51,886 nucleotides of DNA from Branchiostoma floridae (taxonomy: Eukaryota; Chordata; Leptocardii; Amphioxiformes; Branchiostomatidae): NCBI RefSeq assembly GCF_000003815.2, contig NC_049986.1:2398357-2450242 (forward strand), given 5' to 3'. The position numbers and the translations under genes are program-made. Of this stretch, positions 41,001 through 51,552 are shown in pieces. Numbering within the stretch: position 1 is the first letter of the stretch; each line of letters starts with the position of its first letter. The notes beneath the pieces are model-generated. The model ran no database searches. It was not told where the DNA came from and worked only from the letters and a program-made list of their open reading frames with translations.

Positions 41001-44000
41001 GAATGTCCTACATATCTCCCCACTGCCTGTACAGAACCCTGAGTGACAGGCTCGGAGAGGCAAAGGCCAGTGGTAACCTAGGCAACACGCTGAAGGTTCT
41101 GGGCAAATTTGACGAGGCCATTGTCTGCTGTCAGAGACACCTGGACATCTCCAGGGAACTGGCTGACAAGGTGAGATAGAATCAATATGGTAGAGTACTG
41201 TGCTCTGGAGCATTGCTCCAGGGTTAGACAAGTTTTCAAAAATTCACTTGTCCTATCGGGCAAGTACATTAAAAATTTACTTGCCTGAACCAAATTTTCA
41301 CTTGCCCGAAATTTTGATTACATTTTCCTATGTGTTTTCCCTTTCATAAATTTTCACTTTTGTTAAGAGACCATGTCTAGCAAAATAATAGACGTTAAAC
41401 GAGGACAACAACAACAACAACAAAATCGATGTCTCTACTGGCTTAAAAATGACATGGTCAATATAGGCAGGCATTCAGCCCCATGTGCTGTCACACCCAG
41501 TGGTAATTTGAGCGGGTCACATCTGGAAATTTTTACTTGCCCAAGCACTTCTGCTTGCCCAAACAGCACTTTTACTTGGCCGAGACAATCGGGCTAATGG
41601 ACTTGTTTATCCCTGTGCTCTATCAGGAACTTTCTACCATCTTCTACCAGCCAAAACTCTTGCACTTATCAAACAAGTAGGGACTGCCTGGCAAATAGAC
41701 ACTGATAAACAAACTCTTCATAAAGCTAATTTTATCTTTTGCTTGCTGTTTGGTCTTCTGTTGCTTTGTTTGCTTATTAATTATAATATGATTTCATGCC
41801 CAGTCTGTTATTCTTAATTACTTTACCTGCACAAATCACTTGTTTTTTCTGCTGTCTTTTTTTAATTTTTTGTCCTGAAGACTAAGACTTGTATCTTTTA
41901 ATTTTTATGTTGAATTTTGTCATCTAATAAAAAAAATATACAAATATTGTTCTTCTCCAATGGCGCATTGAAAAATGCTAAAAGGTGATATGTAGGTGAA
42001 ATGAACCATCATTTATACTGTAAATGTGTCGCGGTGGTTTTATTTTCTTTTAATCACCTCTCAACTGCAAATTCATAAGAATGAGGAATTGCATTTCTAT
42101 TTTAAACAATTCTGTGGCACAGTAGTAATACATTAGAACGTTTTGAAGGTACCACTGTACCACAGAATTGTTGCAATCATGGATTCAAAACACTGCATAA
42201 ACTTTCTTCCCTCTACCATGAAATAAAACCACTTATATTTATTTACAGTATCAGGGCTCGAAATACTTTTTCCTGCATACCTGCACTGGTGCAGGTAACG
42301 TTGAAAATTACCTGCACCACACAAATTTTACCTGCACCACTCTGAATTTAGGAAGTATGGGTCATACTAAAATTGTTGAGGAATAATTGCTAGTTTTTTC
42401 TTTAATTTATAATTGACAGGCGGTAACAGTCAATGCAGCTAATAGCAGTCCACATATGCGTACATCATAGAACATCTAAATTATGTATAAACACAGTACA
42501 TAGACCAGTGTAGGTTAGGTGCAGGTAGACACCAGAAATACCTGCACAGCTCCAATTTTACCTGCACTAACCTGCATATGCAGGTGGTATTTCCAGCCCT
42601 GAGTATGCTGAAACTGGTTGATCATTGTACAACAACTCCTGTACATTTTTCCTGATCGCTGTCTCACATGTTGTGACTACAGGTCGGTGAGGCCAGGGCC
42701 CTGTACAACCTGGGCAATGTGTACCACGCCAAGGGGAAGCATGCAGGACGGAACAGCCAGCACGATCCCGGGGACTTTCCCGAGGACGTCAAGGCTTCAC
42801 TCCAGAAGGCCACCGAGTTTTACGAGTGAGCCAGCCTTGTTATTATTCCTTATTATGGTGTGTTAAATCAGCTGCAGCCCCACATCCCTGCGGCATTGCG
42901 TGGTAATCTCGGTAATTTGTCCTGGGGATTTTGCCAGGAGTCTTGTTGGCAAGCTGGACTAGTTTTTAGAAGGTGAAGGTAGCTATTTTTTAGACCCACA
43001 AGCAGCTTTGAAGTTTGGCTTATTCCACATCCAAAAAGTGCATGTAGATTGGTGGACCAAAAGTTGAGCATGTCAGTCAAAGAACATACATAAAATGACA
43101 ATTTAATTTGTTGCTTCTCCACCCAGGTCGAAAAAAAATAAGAATATTATTAATTTTTTTTGCAAAACGTCTGATTAAACAAATGATACGTTGTCAGATG
43201 TCTTTGGCACATTTTATGCGGCAAATCAATCAATATTTAGGGTGGTCCATTATTAACAAAGCCCCAATTTTTAAAGATAATATTCGTACTATCTAAAATA
43301 GCTACGTACAGGCACTGTAATTTGAGGCTCATACCATAGTTTATTTGGAAGTCAGGAGAGGTAGTGAAAATTTGTCAATGGGAGCTGTGGCCAATTTTTT
43401 TGTTCAAATTGGGAACAAGAGGACAGCAGAATCGGAGAAGCAACAAATAAAATTGGTGTGGCCTAACAGTACTCATTTTCAAAAGAAATCAAATATCTCT
43501 TAGCATACTACATAAAAAGTTCACTTAAAGATTTGAGGAATTTCTTGTTTTATTTATTATCATAAATTTCTTTCTAACTGTGTCCACACAATTTCCAGCC
43601 TACATATATGTACATTGTTTGATTTTGAATGTGGGACAAGCCAACCTTCCCATCCTGTGGCACTTTGAATGTTAGCCAAGCCAACTTTCCTATCTTTAAA
43701 GGGCCTGGTTGTATCTTCCACCTCACATTCTGTCACTCTACGTTAGTAAAGTAATTACTGGCACATACCACAGTGCTTGAAATACCCACGTGCACACTTC
43801 CATGCAAATGCAACCACATTTTGCTTGATGCAACTTCTTTTCAAGCCCAGGTAGCACAGTGCGCAAGCTGAAATTTTGCAGACAACACCAAGACAAAAAA
43901 CAATATGTATTTTTCTAAACCTTAAGCTTCCTAGAAGTGCTTCTCCACCTTGCTTTATTTAAGGCTTTTTTTACCATTTATCCGTGCAATAACCTAAAAT

Positions 44001-47000
44001 TAAGTATGCACCCCAACTTTGGCCACAACCTGTAGCACCGTTTCAATTTTGAAAAGTTTTAAAAGTGCGTTTTTATTCAAGGCAATATATATAGTCTCTC
44101 TGTTTTCACAGATGTAAACAAGTTAATGCTGCAAGTAAAATAGATGTTTAATGAATGAATGATTGAAGAACTTTATTGCCCAACTGAGCTAAGTACAGGT
44201 CACAACAAGTCAAAACATATATACATATAAAAGTATGACAATCTTGTCTTAGAAGTTCGGCTTCTTCTCGCTTCTTGGTAATGGTGAAAATATAGGACTG
44301 TATGGGTTTAGCTATGGTTGGTTTTTCAAAACGCATGAGGAATATAAACTTGTCAGTGCTACTCATGTGTCTAAAATGAGGGAATCTACTTTCCATGTAA
44401 TTTGTAGAATTTTTTGAAAAAACTGTTTCAGAGCCAACCTGACCATTGTGAAGGAGTTGGGGGATCGGGCAGCCCAGGGCAGGGCGTGTGGTAACCTTGG
44501 TAACACCCACTACCTGCTGGGTAACTTCAGCCGTGCCATCATGTTCCACGAGGAGGTAAGGGTCAATGATATTGATTATGGTCAAATCCTTGATTGATTA
44601 GGCCTAGGAAAAAAAACAGGGCTCAAAATACCACCAGTCCTGCATATGCAGGTTAGTGCAGGTAAAATTGGAACTGTGCAGGTATTTCTGGTGTCTACCT
44701 GCACTGGTCCATGTACTGGGTTTTATACATAAATGTTCTATGATTCAGGTGTATGTGGATTGTTATTAGCTGCATTGACTGTTAGTTAGGCCTATGAAAA
44801 AAATGTTGTATTTCCTGTTTTAGTCCTGAAAAAATTAGGGTCGGTTGGTAGGGATCATCATTTTTTGCATTTTGCCGCCTTAGCGGCAAAATGCTCTGAG
44901 GCCAGAATAGTGGCCGTTGTGATGGAGTGATGTTGAGATGAACGGACCTGTTCAATTCATGCCAAACATTTCTATACCTGTTAAAACAGGCTTTTTTTCA
45001 ACAAGTTCGCACACAGCGGTTAAAGTTTACGCATTCTAAACCAACGCACCCGGTTCGAATCCGGGGAGGTAGATTTTTTTTTTCTTTTTTACACCATTAA
45101 AATACTAATTTTTACATCCATTTGGCCACACCAATTTATTTCTTTGGTTAACGGATTCGCCGCTTCGTTTTTTTGCCGAATAGAAATAAAAATTTAAAAA
45201 AAAAAACTTAAAAATGCCCCGCAACAGAGCTCACTCAAAAACAGGCAGTGTAGTGAAATTTGCTGCAGTTCACGCAAATTTTAACAGGTGGCGTCTAGAT
45301 CTAGATTCAGGCACATATGTGAATCTCTCCATGCGCCAATATCAGGTTTAGTTACTCTGTTCTATTTATATGACATTCTAATAACTAGAAAAAAACGTTC
45401 ACACACGCAAACATTGGCAAAATGCCAGCTTTTTTAAAAGCACTTGTTTTTCTTGTAAGATAGATGTATTTAATAACATCCTTCATTAGATAGGACAAGT
45501 CATGTTGAATCAATAGAAAGCAGTCTGAATAAGAATTATTGCTGGAAGCTATGTGACTCCACTGCCTACCCCCAAAAAAGTCTAGGGTCGGCAGGTTTTT
45601 CTAGGGTAGGTAGTAGGGAAACAGGAAACACAAGTTGTTTTTTTCCTAGGCCTTACCACCAATGATTCCTCAGCAATTCTGTATGATCCATAATCCCTAA
45701 ATTCAGAGTGGTGCAGGTAAAATTTCTTGTACAGGACTGTTTCCTGTTTCAGTCCTGAAAAAATTAGGGTCGGTAGGTAGGGATTATCTTCTTCTCTCTT
45801 GTAACTTTTTTAGGCTTGCCAAATCTCTACTGATACATATTACAAATACAATACAGCTGAACAAAGTACTGTAAATGCATTTAAGTTCACTGCGATTTAA
45901 TTTCGTGGTAGCGGGAAAAAGGCCTTTTCGAGGTGGTTTTAATTTCGCGGTAGCACCGGGCACTATACAGTGTCTCTTACCGCTATGGAAAAATGTTCGT
46001 GGTAGTTTTGAATTCACGGTGAAGCGGCCACTGCGAAAAATGTGAACATTAAACCACCGCGAAAGTTTCTGCATTTACAGTAATACTTTATAACAACACA
46101 AGCCATATTATATGGGAGACAATGACATTTGGTAAAATATTGACAAATCATATTTTGTCCCTAGCGACTTGCGATTGCCAAGGAATTTGGCGACAAGGCA
46201 GCGGAGAGACGAGCCTACAGTAACCTAGGCAACGCACACATCTTCTTGGGAGAGTTTGAAACTGCAGCAGAATATTACAAGTAGGTATCTAAGATCAGAC
46301 TATTATGCTGAAAATAGAATGTTGGCTGTCTGGGGCTTCTGCAGTTCTATTGTGGTTCAGTAGGGGGAGTGCCTGGTCAGACATTTGCATGTATGCAGTA
46401 GGTACCACAGGTTATCAGCAAGACCATGATGTAGTGTAAAAAGAAAAACCATACTCAATAAAAAAATAACTTGTATTTGGAGATAAAGTATATGTAATTC
46501 CTTGTTGCTACACAGTAAGAAGACGTGTCATGATCTTTAGCTCCAGAAAGAGTTTGAAACAAACCACACGAGCCAAACTGTTACATGTACATTTTGAACT
46601 GGAGATGCATGTAGAGTAATTGCATGAAAAAATAATTTTTAAAGATTTTGATTGTCAATGTCGTTTCAATTTCCGTAATTCATGTATATTGAATGATAGT
46701 CCTGTAAAAGTGAGAAGGTTGGCATATTATTTTGGTAAGTTTGAGTTTAAGTTTGGTAAGTCCCAAACATACATGCCCCTTGGAAATTTTTAATATTAAT
46801 ACATACCTTCATGTCTGGGGTAAAATTGTCTGGCTTAGAATTGGCTTTTGTTACCACTTCCTTTGTGTTTCAAAAGTACCCCAAAAAATGCAACTTTACT
46901 GGTACAATGTATATTGTATATTGTGAGCATCTCAAAATGTGATTTTACACGTTGTGTTCATTTTCATACAAACATTTCTGCTTCATTTAAGAATCAGACT

Positions 47001-47589
47001 TTCCATTGATTAGTTTTGACAACTGATTTGCCTGAGACAAATTTCAACGATGTTGAAAATTTATGCCGGGCTCTGTAAAAGTCAAGTTACAGCAATTTTG
47101 GTATCCTTGAATAGTTTCAACAGATGAATTGGATATGTATGATAGTTTATTTCATAGTTGATACTTTGTGTTGTAATAGATTCTATAATACTATAGCAAT
47201 GCTGCATAGTATAATGTATTACTAACAGACCGGGCATATGATACAGTACAGAAGAACCTTCATCTGACAAGTCCAATCTACTAGTATTCACTGGTACACA
47301 GCTCTAGTTGTTATAGATTCTATAATACTATAGCAATGCTGCATACTATTACTAACAGACTGGGCATATGATACAGTACAGAAGAACCTCCATCTGACAA
47401 GTCCAATCTATTCAGGAAAACTTTTTCCTGCAGGAAAACATTGCAGATTGCCACCCAGCTGGGAGACAGAGCCATCGAGGCACAGGCCTGTTACTCCCTG
47501 GGGAACACGTACACACTACTGAGGGACTACGAGAAAGCTGTGGAGTACCATCTACGCCATCTACAGATAGCACAGGACCTTGGAGACAG
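37791..47589 (+). CDS. GPSM2: GPSM2 / LGN / Pins (GPSM1/2 family), N-terminal TPR half, partial
   Basis: Joined exons: 37791-38017, 41035-41170, 42683-42825, 44432-44555, 46165-46280, 47434-47589. GT-AG introns, phases 2,0,2,0,2,2; 902 nt, about 300 residues, running off the right edge in an intron. The product is a tandem TPR array with hallmarks GNLGNTLKVLG, YNLGNVYHAKGK, GNLGNTHYLLGN, YSNLGNAHIFLGEFE and YSLGNTYTLL. Known of the family: cytoplasmic and cortical adaptor; the TPRs bind NuMA and Inscuteable, and C-terminal GoLoco motifs (outside this window) bind GDP-Gαi, orienting the mitotic spindle. The TPR4 insertion (HAGRNSQHDPGDF) is where vertebrate LGN and AGS3 differ from each other. 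The sequence fits both vertebrate paralogues, as expected of a single pre-duplication gene. The 3' edge of the first coding exon is tandemly amplified. Confidence 0.95.
37984..38671 (+). repeat. GPSM2: 72-bp minisatellite made of the GPSM2 exon end plus 5' splice site
   Basis: Nine full 72-bp units starting at 37984 and every 72 bp to 38560, plus a partial tenth at 38632. Each unit is the last 34 nt of the coding exon followed by 38 nt of intron, so the GT donor recurs at 38018, 38090, 38162, 38234, 38306, 38378, 38450, 38522, 38594 and 38666. Units are nearly identical; units 4 and 9 have GTGGGCAC instead of GTGGGGAC, and unit 9 has further changes. Because 72 is divisible by three and no stop occurs, plus-strand translation runs through as repeats of LEYHRHDLTLAR and WGHVSVLLLFCV. 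The same periodicity creates long stop-free shadows on the minus strand. Confidence 0.97.
38721..39123. mobile_element. Truncated CAGGGCTC and TTAGGCCACA repeats (GPSM2 intron 2)
   Basis: Opens with CAGGGCTCGAAATAC and a few family bases. It then switches near 38765 to TTAGGCCACA-family sequence (CAGAAAAAAATTGGAATGG) ending GAAATTAGTGTGGCCTTA. Interpreted as one element inserted into another with loss. Confidence 0.5.
39573..39760. mobile_element. CTGTAAATGCA-family MITE (GPSM2 intron 2)
   Basis: CTGTAAATGCATTTGAATTT at the left, TCTGCATTTACAG at the right; internal GCGGTAGCAGGGAAAA and TAAGTTCGCGGTAGG blocks. Confidence 0.85.
40447..40464. repeat. (AT)n microsatellite
   Basis: Nine AT dinucleotides in GPSM2 intron 2. 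Confidence 0.9.
40891..40932. repeat. (GT)n-rich microsatellite
   Basis: CGTGTGTGTGTGTGT followed by ATGTACATGCGTGTGCGTGC in GPSM2 intron 2, 103 bp before the next exon. Confidence 0.85.
41035..41170 (+). CDS. GPSM2: GPSM2 coding exon (residues 76-121, TPR3)
   Basis: Acceptor TACAG|A completes an Arg codon. Encodes LSDRLGEAKASGNLGNTLKV, GKFDEAIVCCQRHL and DISRELADK. Donor AAG|GTGAGA, ends in phase 0. Confidence 0.96.
41219..41615. mobile_element. Inverted-repeat element with CAGGG ends (GPSM2 intron 3)
   Basis: CAGGGTTAGACAAG at the left, CTTGTTTATCCCTG at the right. Interior repeats of CACTTGCC and GGGCAAGT in both orientations. A fragment recurs at 40820-40875. No convincing target duplication. 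Confidence 0.6.
42018..42248. mobile_element. Diverged CTGTAAATGCA-family MITE (GPSM2 intron 3)
   Basis: TA-flanked CTGTAAATG and ATTTACAG ends with GTCGCGGTGGTTTTA near the left. The interior is replaced by another short inverted repeat around ATTCTGTGG and CCACAGAATT. Confidence 0.6.
42252..42601. mobile_element. CAGGGCTCGAAATA-family element (GPSM2 intron 3)
   Basis: CAGGGCTCGAAATAC at the left, GTATTTCCAGCCCTG at the right, AGTAT on both flanks. Interior CCTGCACTGGTGCAGG blocks. Same family, opposite orientation, as the interrupted copy at 44617. Confidence 0.75.
42683..42825 (+). CDS. GPSM2: GPSM2 coding exon (residues 122-169, TPR4 with insertion)
   Basis: Acceptor CTACAG|GTC. Encodes VGEARALYNLGNVYHAKGK, then a variable Gly/Asp-rich insertion, then FPEDVKASLQKATEFYE. 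Donor GA|GTGAGC, phase 2. Confidence 0.95.
43095..43463. mobile_element. TTAGGCCACA-family element (GPSM2 intron 4)
   Basis: Right end AGAAGCAACAAATAAAATTG then GTGTGGCCTAA; left end around TTAATTTGTTGCTTCTCC. Interior AT-rich, no ORF of note. Confidence 0.55.
44432..44555 (+). CDS. GPSM2: GPSM2 coding exon (residues 169-210, TPR5)
   Basis: Acceptor TTTCAG|A. Encodes NLTIVKELGDRAAQGRACGN and NTHYLLGNFSRAIMFHEE. Donor GAG|GTAAGG, phase 0. Confidence 0.95.
44617..45735. mobile_element. Nested insertion: CAGGGCTC element split by a CCTAGGCC element
   Basis: A CAGGGCTCAAAATACC element (44617 onward) breaks at about 44785 after AGCTGCATTGACTGTTA and resumes after 45655 with ATTCCTCAGCAATT and CAGAGTGGTGCAGG, as judged against the uninterrupted copy at 42252-42601. 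The inserted CCTAGGCC-family element (44786-45655, TTAGGCCTATGAAAAAAATG to TTTTTTTCCTAGGCCTTA) is itself interrupted at about 44862-45440 by unrelated sequence containing a tRNA-like T-arm. Confidence 0.65.
45007..45085 (+). pseudogene. tRNA-like T-arm with Pol III-type T-run
   Basis: CCCGGTTCGAATCCGGGG forms a perfect T-arm and is followed by a long T-run, a Pol III-type terminator. An A-box-like CAGCGGTTAAAG lies upstream. No 7-bp acceptor partner for the 3' side was found, so not an intact tRNA; probably a SINE head or tRNA relic within nested repeats. Confidence 0.35.
45869..46080. mobile_element. CTGTAAATGCA-family MITE (GPSM2 intron 5)
   Basis: TA-flanked, CTGTAAATGCATTTAAGTTC to TTTCTGCATTTACAG, with well-preserved TTTCGCGGTAGC and ACCACCGCGAAAG blocks. 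Inserted 84 bp upstream of a GPSM2 coding exon and nested inside a repeat of the CCTAGGCC family. Confidence 0.88.
46165..46280 (+). CDS. GPSM2: GPSM2 coding exon (residues 211-249, TPR6)
   Basis: Acceptor CCTAG|CGA. Encodes RLAIAKEFGDKAAERRAYSN, then GNAHIFLGEFETAAEYY. Donor AA|GTAGGT, phase 2. Confidence 0.96.
47171..47411. repeat. Two-copy duplication just before a GPSM2 coding exon
   Basis: A block of about 110 bp beginning TAGATTCTATAATACTATAG and ending CTGACAAGTCCAATCTA occurs twice, offset about 140 bp. The second copy stops 22 bp before the exon at 47434. Confidence 0.85.
47434..47589 (+). CDS. GPSM2: GPSM2 coding exon (residues 249-301, TPR7)
   Basis: Acceptor CTGCAG|G. Encodes KTLQIATQLGDRAIEAQACY, SLGNTYTLLRDYEKAVEYH and RHLQIAQDLGD. 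Donor AG|GTTAGG, phase 2. The next coding exon (expected to begin with GEGRACWSLGNAY-like sequence) is not found before the window ends. Confidence 0.95.
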
Positions 47590-47721
47590 GTTAGGCCTCT
47601 TACGTTTCTTACTCACGATGGTCAATTGATGTGCTTATACTTAACAGAACACACAATGGGGTTATACCACCCCTCAGGGGGTGACACACCCTTTCGCTGG
47701 CCAGGCTTTTAGCGAGAAATA

Positions 47722-47895
47722 CAGTAGGAGCCAGTTAATTGCACAATGGATTAACGCACACTTCTGTTAACTGCACGGAATCCCACAATCCCAAACCGGT
47801 GCGGTCCAGCTAGATAGCTTCGCATTATTGCACCATCCGGATAATTGCACGAAATTCACTTGTAAATAGGCCGTGCAATTAATCGGCTTCTACTG
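47722..47895. mobile_element. MITE, pogo/Tigger-like ends (copy 2)
   Basis: 174 bp, CAGTAGGAGCC to GGCTTCTACTG with TA flanks, collinear with the copy at 16-188 (shared TTAATTGCACAA, GGTCCAGC, ATAATTGCAC). Lies in GPSM2 intron 7. Confidence 0.85.
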
Positions 47896-50067
47896 TAGTA
47901 GGATTTCATTATAGGGGGGGTCCTAATTTCTTGTTTAGTCGTTGTAAGTGATATAGGCATGATAGGCATGACTATTGTATGGGGGTCTAGGGGTATCCAC
48001 CTTCCATGGTGCAGACTTTTCAAGAATTTGAAGTTAAAATGGTGCGTTTTAGGGTATCCTGAGGGGCAAAATTACTGTCAGACAACAGTGGAAGACAGTG
48101 ACCACAAAGGACCTTGTGGCATCCCTGGTCAATCAGAATTTCATGCTTATCAGAGGATCTGCTCCCCAGTATAAGGGTGTCTTAAGTGCGTCCGATTTCA
48201 TGTTATTTTAAGAAAAGCATGTCCGGGAGACGCTATGACGCATGCATAGCTTAAAGCCTGTCACTGGCTGATTACAAGATGAAGATGTGCCAGGTCGCCT
48301 GTCCGTTTCTTATTATAAATGTATTTTTTTCATGGGGATCAATTTTATGGTAGAAGAAGAAACAAGATTTTCTAGGTGTAAGTTGGGGTTGAAAGAACGC
48401 TATAGAACAGTACTCAGTATACATTGAAGATGCATATTCACTGTAAATTTGTGATATTAAAACCACTGTACATTTCACATCATCCAGTAGTGAGAGATGC
48501 TCATTGCAAAAGTCACACATGCAATTAGATATTAAGTTTTGTAAAAGGTCATACTAAAAAGAATGGTCATTGTAAAATATGAATACAAATTGTTGATTTT
48601 GTGGTAGAGAGGTTGTTTGTAAATAATTCTGTTTTTTTCAGAGGTGTACATGGTGTCGTAGTAGCTTTAGAGCTTTGTATTTAGCAAATGTGTGAATGCA
48701 GAAGGCATTAATGAAAAATGATAATAACTGATATATGCGAGCTTAAAATTGCACATGAATATAAATCACTGTTTATGTTTGCCAATTATTGAGAGATGTT
48801 TAACTTAAGGACTAACTCCACATGTACATGGACATGTTAGCTTTGTATCAGATTGTTATAGAACTATTAGAAGGCAAGGAAATTCTTTCCCTTATTTTGC
48901 TAAACTCTCCCTTTACAGTACTATGGTATAAACCCACATGTACATTTTGTACATATTATGTACTTTCTTATCACAGAAAGGAAATGGTGAGATAAAATTA
49001 GTGGTACTCCAGACATTTGCCCTAGTTGTTTTGATATATTTATGAACAAAGGAGGTATGCAGCAGCATTTTTCAATATGGCAAAAGAACAGTATCATTGC
49101 ATGCCATCTAACCAAACATTTATTTTATCCATCAAATGCACTGTTTTACAATACATTTGTACACTGAAATCAAATCAAAAGGGGACTTAATCTCACAGTA
49201 GGAAGGCCTTTTCAGTGGGAACACATTGTGTTACTGACCAGAAATTTGTGGTTTTGGGGTATGATGATTTCATGATGGAGAATGGTCACTGATGAAATTG
49301 TGAGCATAACACTAACAGCACTGTAAATGTTTGAGGGTTTGCAGTAATTTGTGCGTGGAAAATGTTCTTCCAACCCACTCCACTCCAGTGTGTGGTAATG
49401 AGGATAAGAGCTTAAACCTTGTTTCCCATGTACAGGGCTATACTGGTACTTATGGTAATACTCTCCTGTAATGCACTTAAACTCTGGGGTCAGAGCTCTC
49501 AAAGTGCAATCCAATCTCTGTAGTCAGTGGCAGCTACGTCATCACTTAGCCTCAAGCAACACTTAAACTAGCGTTGGCTATTAGCTCTGCATAAATGTAC
49601 AGGGTCTGGAGCTAACTGTGTGCTTCAGTACAGTTGTGTGTTGCAGTGAATGAGAGAGCCTGCAATCTCTAATTCGTTATGATGAAAAACGGTAAGCCAT
49701 ATTTCTATTACGTGTTATGTCATAGTTTGAAAGGAACTACCGTAGGCTCAGCTGCAGTGATGGGGATTTTTTGTATTCGGATGATTAGTATAGAAACCAG
49801 TTGTTTCTGGTTTGGACAGGATTTGACTGCTTACTGTGCCCTTGTGCCTTGAGAGGCTAGTGCTATGAAACCATACTGTCACCGAGCGAAAACATTTAGT
49901 CTGACACAGCCTGGAGGCTTGTCAAACTGGGAGCTGTAAGATGCAGGTAAAACAACATGTACAATGGTAGTTCATCTGATGTTCCAGTACATGTTGCTGT
50001 GTACATGTTTATGTGGTGAAAACATGTCTGTTTTTTACTGAATCATAGGAAATTTGATGCCAGGTTT
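47896..50067. other. GPSM2 intron 7, no coding exon seen
   Basis: No sequence matching the next GPSM2 exon. A possible alternative first exon lies at about 49620-49691 (ATGATG then donor CG|GTAAGC). Otherwise intronic. Confidence 0.4.
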
Positions 50068-50215
50068 AGGCCACACCAATTTTATTTGTTGCTTCTTGGA
50101 TTTTTTTCAGAAAAAAATTGGGCCGACAGGTCGAGAAAAAAATTAAATCAAATTTTTTTCAAAAGGTCTTGGGTGAAGATATACATGTGTACGCCGTAAA
50201 TAACAAACAAAAGAA
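50068..50215. repeat. TTAGGCCACA-family left end (GPSM2 intron 7)
   Basis: TTAGGCCACACCAATTTTAT, then TTGTTGCTTCTTGGATTTTT and CAGAAAAAAATTGGGCCGAC. Matches the element at 38765-39123; the right end was not located. Confidence 0.5.
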
Positions 50216-51134
50216 CAGCCCAAGGAGTTTACTTGTTATTTATTTTTACTAGATACGTTGCTATAAAGCAATAAGATCACATTCCAATTTCCGTTGGCCT
50301 TTGGAAACATAACAGACCAACCACATATAATGAAGGATTAGTAGGGATTTGCATGGAAAAATTGGACTTGGTGAATTTTTGCTTGTTAACCCTTTTGTAC
50401 ATTTTTTGTCATTTTTGTTGTCATCTCATTTTTCAGATTTCTTTTGCATAGCTTCTTCTATTACTGAATTAGTCACTAATCCATGTCTTTTTTTCATGGT
50501 CCTACATTTTTGTACATTTATCAATTATACCCAGCTAACTGTTAATAAAGTCTCTTTGCCCATCCCTTAGTTTAAAACATGCTCATCACATCAAAAGTAA
50601 TTCGAAACCAGAAGTTCCAAAATGCACATTGACTCTCTTGTCTACAATATACGTCATCTATTCTCTGTTTGTTTGTTTGTTTACTGTAAATTTGAGTCTA
50701 TTCATTTATACCGTGGTAGTTTCCCCATCTTGTCATGTACAGAATTCACCAACCACTGTCATAATATTAGTAAAAACATCTATTGTATTGTAAACTTTAC
50801 AATGAAAAATGCCCAATTGTCTTTAACTGAAACTGTGAAAACTTTGAAATGATTGGCAGCCATTTGTGTGACTGGAAAGCTATTTTGTGCGCAGTAGAAT
50901 ATTATTTTATTCACGTATATTTTGTGAGTATCAGGCAAAGAGCACAAATAGCTTATATAAAGCTTTCTACTCAATTACGTAGCTTAAGACAAATACCAGA
51001 AGCTCCCCCATATAAGCTGCTAGCTTTACTGCCTGACCTAAGCAGGCTTACATGTATGCAGACTCTGTGGATCCATGGATTCTTATCTGTATGGCAAAGC
51101 GTTAGGGTCTGTTACCATGACTATACGTTTACAC

Positions 51135-51531
51135 TAGGGCTGGGTATCGCTACAAAACCGGTTTTTCTTATTGGACCGGTCCAGAAAAACCAGACCTGAA
51201 AAAATTTGGTGGACGGCTGTTGGACCGATTAGAAAATTAACAGATTATTTTATCAGGTATTCACACGTTTTGGCACTTGCAGGTGGAAGAAAATAACAAG
51301 AGTGAGTAAAATTTATAGTAATTTCTACCAAGTTTTACAGCCAATCGTACAGGTGCAGTTAGCGTTGTAGGATTTTAAAACGTCTAATACTCCACCAAAC
51401 AGATTTCTTTGTAGTGAAATGGACCATTGGTACGAGTCATACTAAATCAGGTTCAGGTCCGGACCTGGACCTGATCCTTTGGACTTGAACCGGACCTGGA
51501 CCTGAATTTTCTGTACCTGTACCCTCCCCTA
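51135..51531. mobile_element. hAT-type MITE with perfect TSD (GPSM2 intron 7)
   Basis: Ends TAGGGCTGGGTA and TACCCTCCCCTA (10 of 12 pair), flanked by identical 8-mers GTTTACAC at 51127-51134 and 51532-51539. Interior GGTCCGGACCTGGACCTGAT repeats. Fragments of the same family are at 32985-33055 and 40527-40790. Confidence 0.85.
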
Positions 51532-51552
51532 GTTTACACCATTACTGATAAA

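Noticed and set aside
44148-44585. 145-residue minus-strand ORF
   Set aside because: Antisense of a GPSM2 coding exon and its flanking intron.
45040-45073. Functional tRNA gene
   Set aside because: The T-arm is perfect but no acceptor stem or proper anticodon arm can be drawn.
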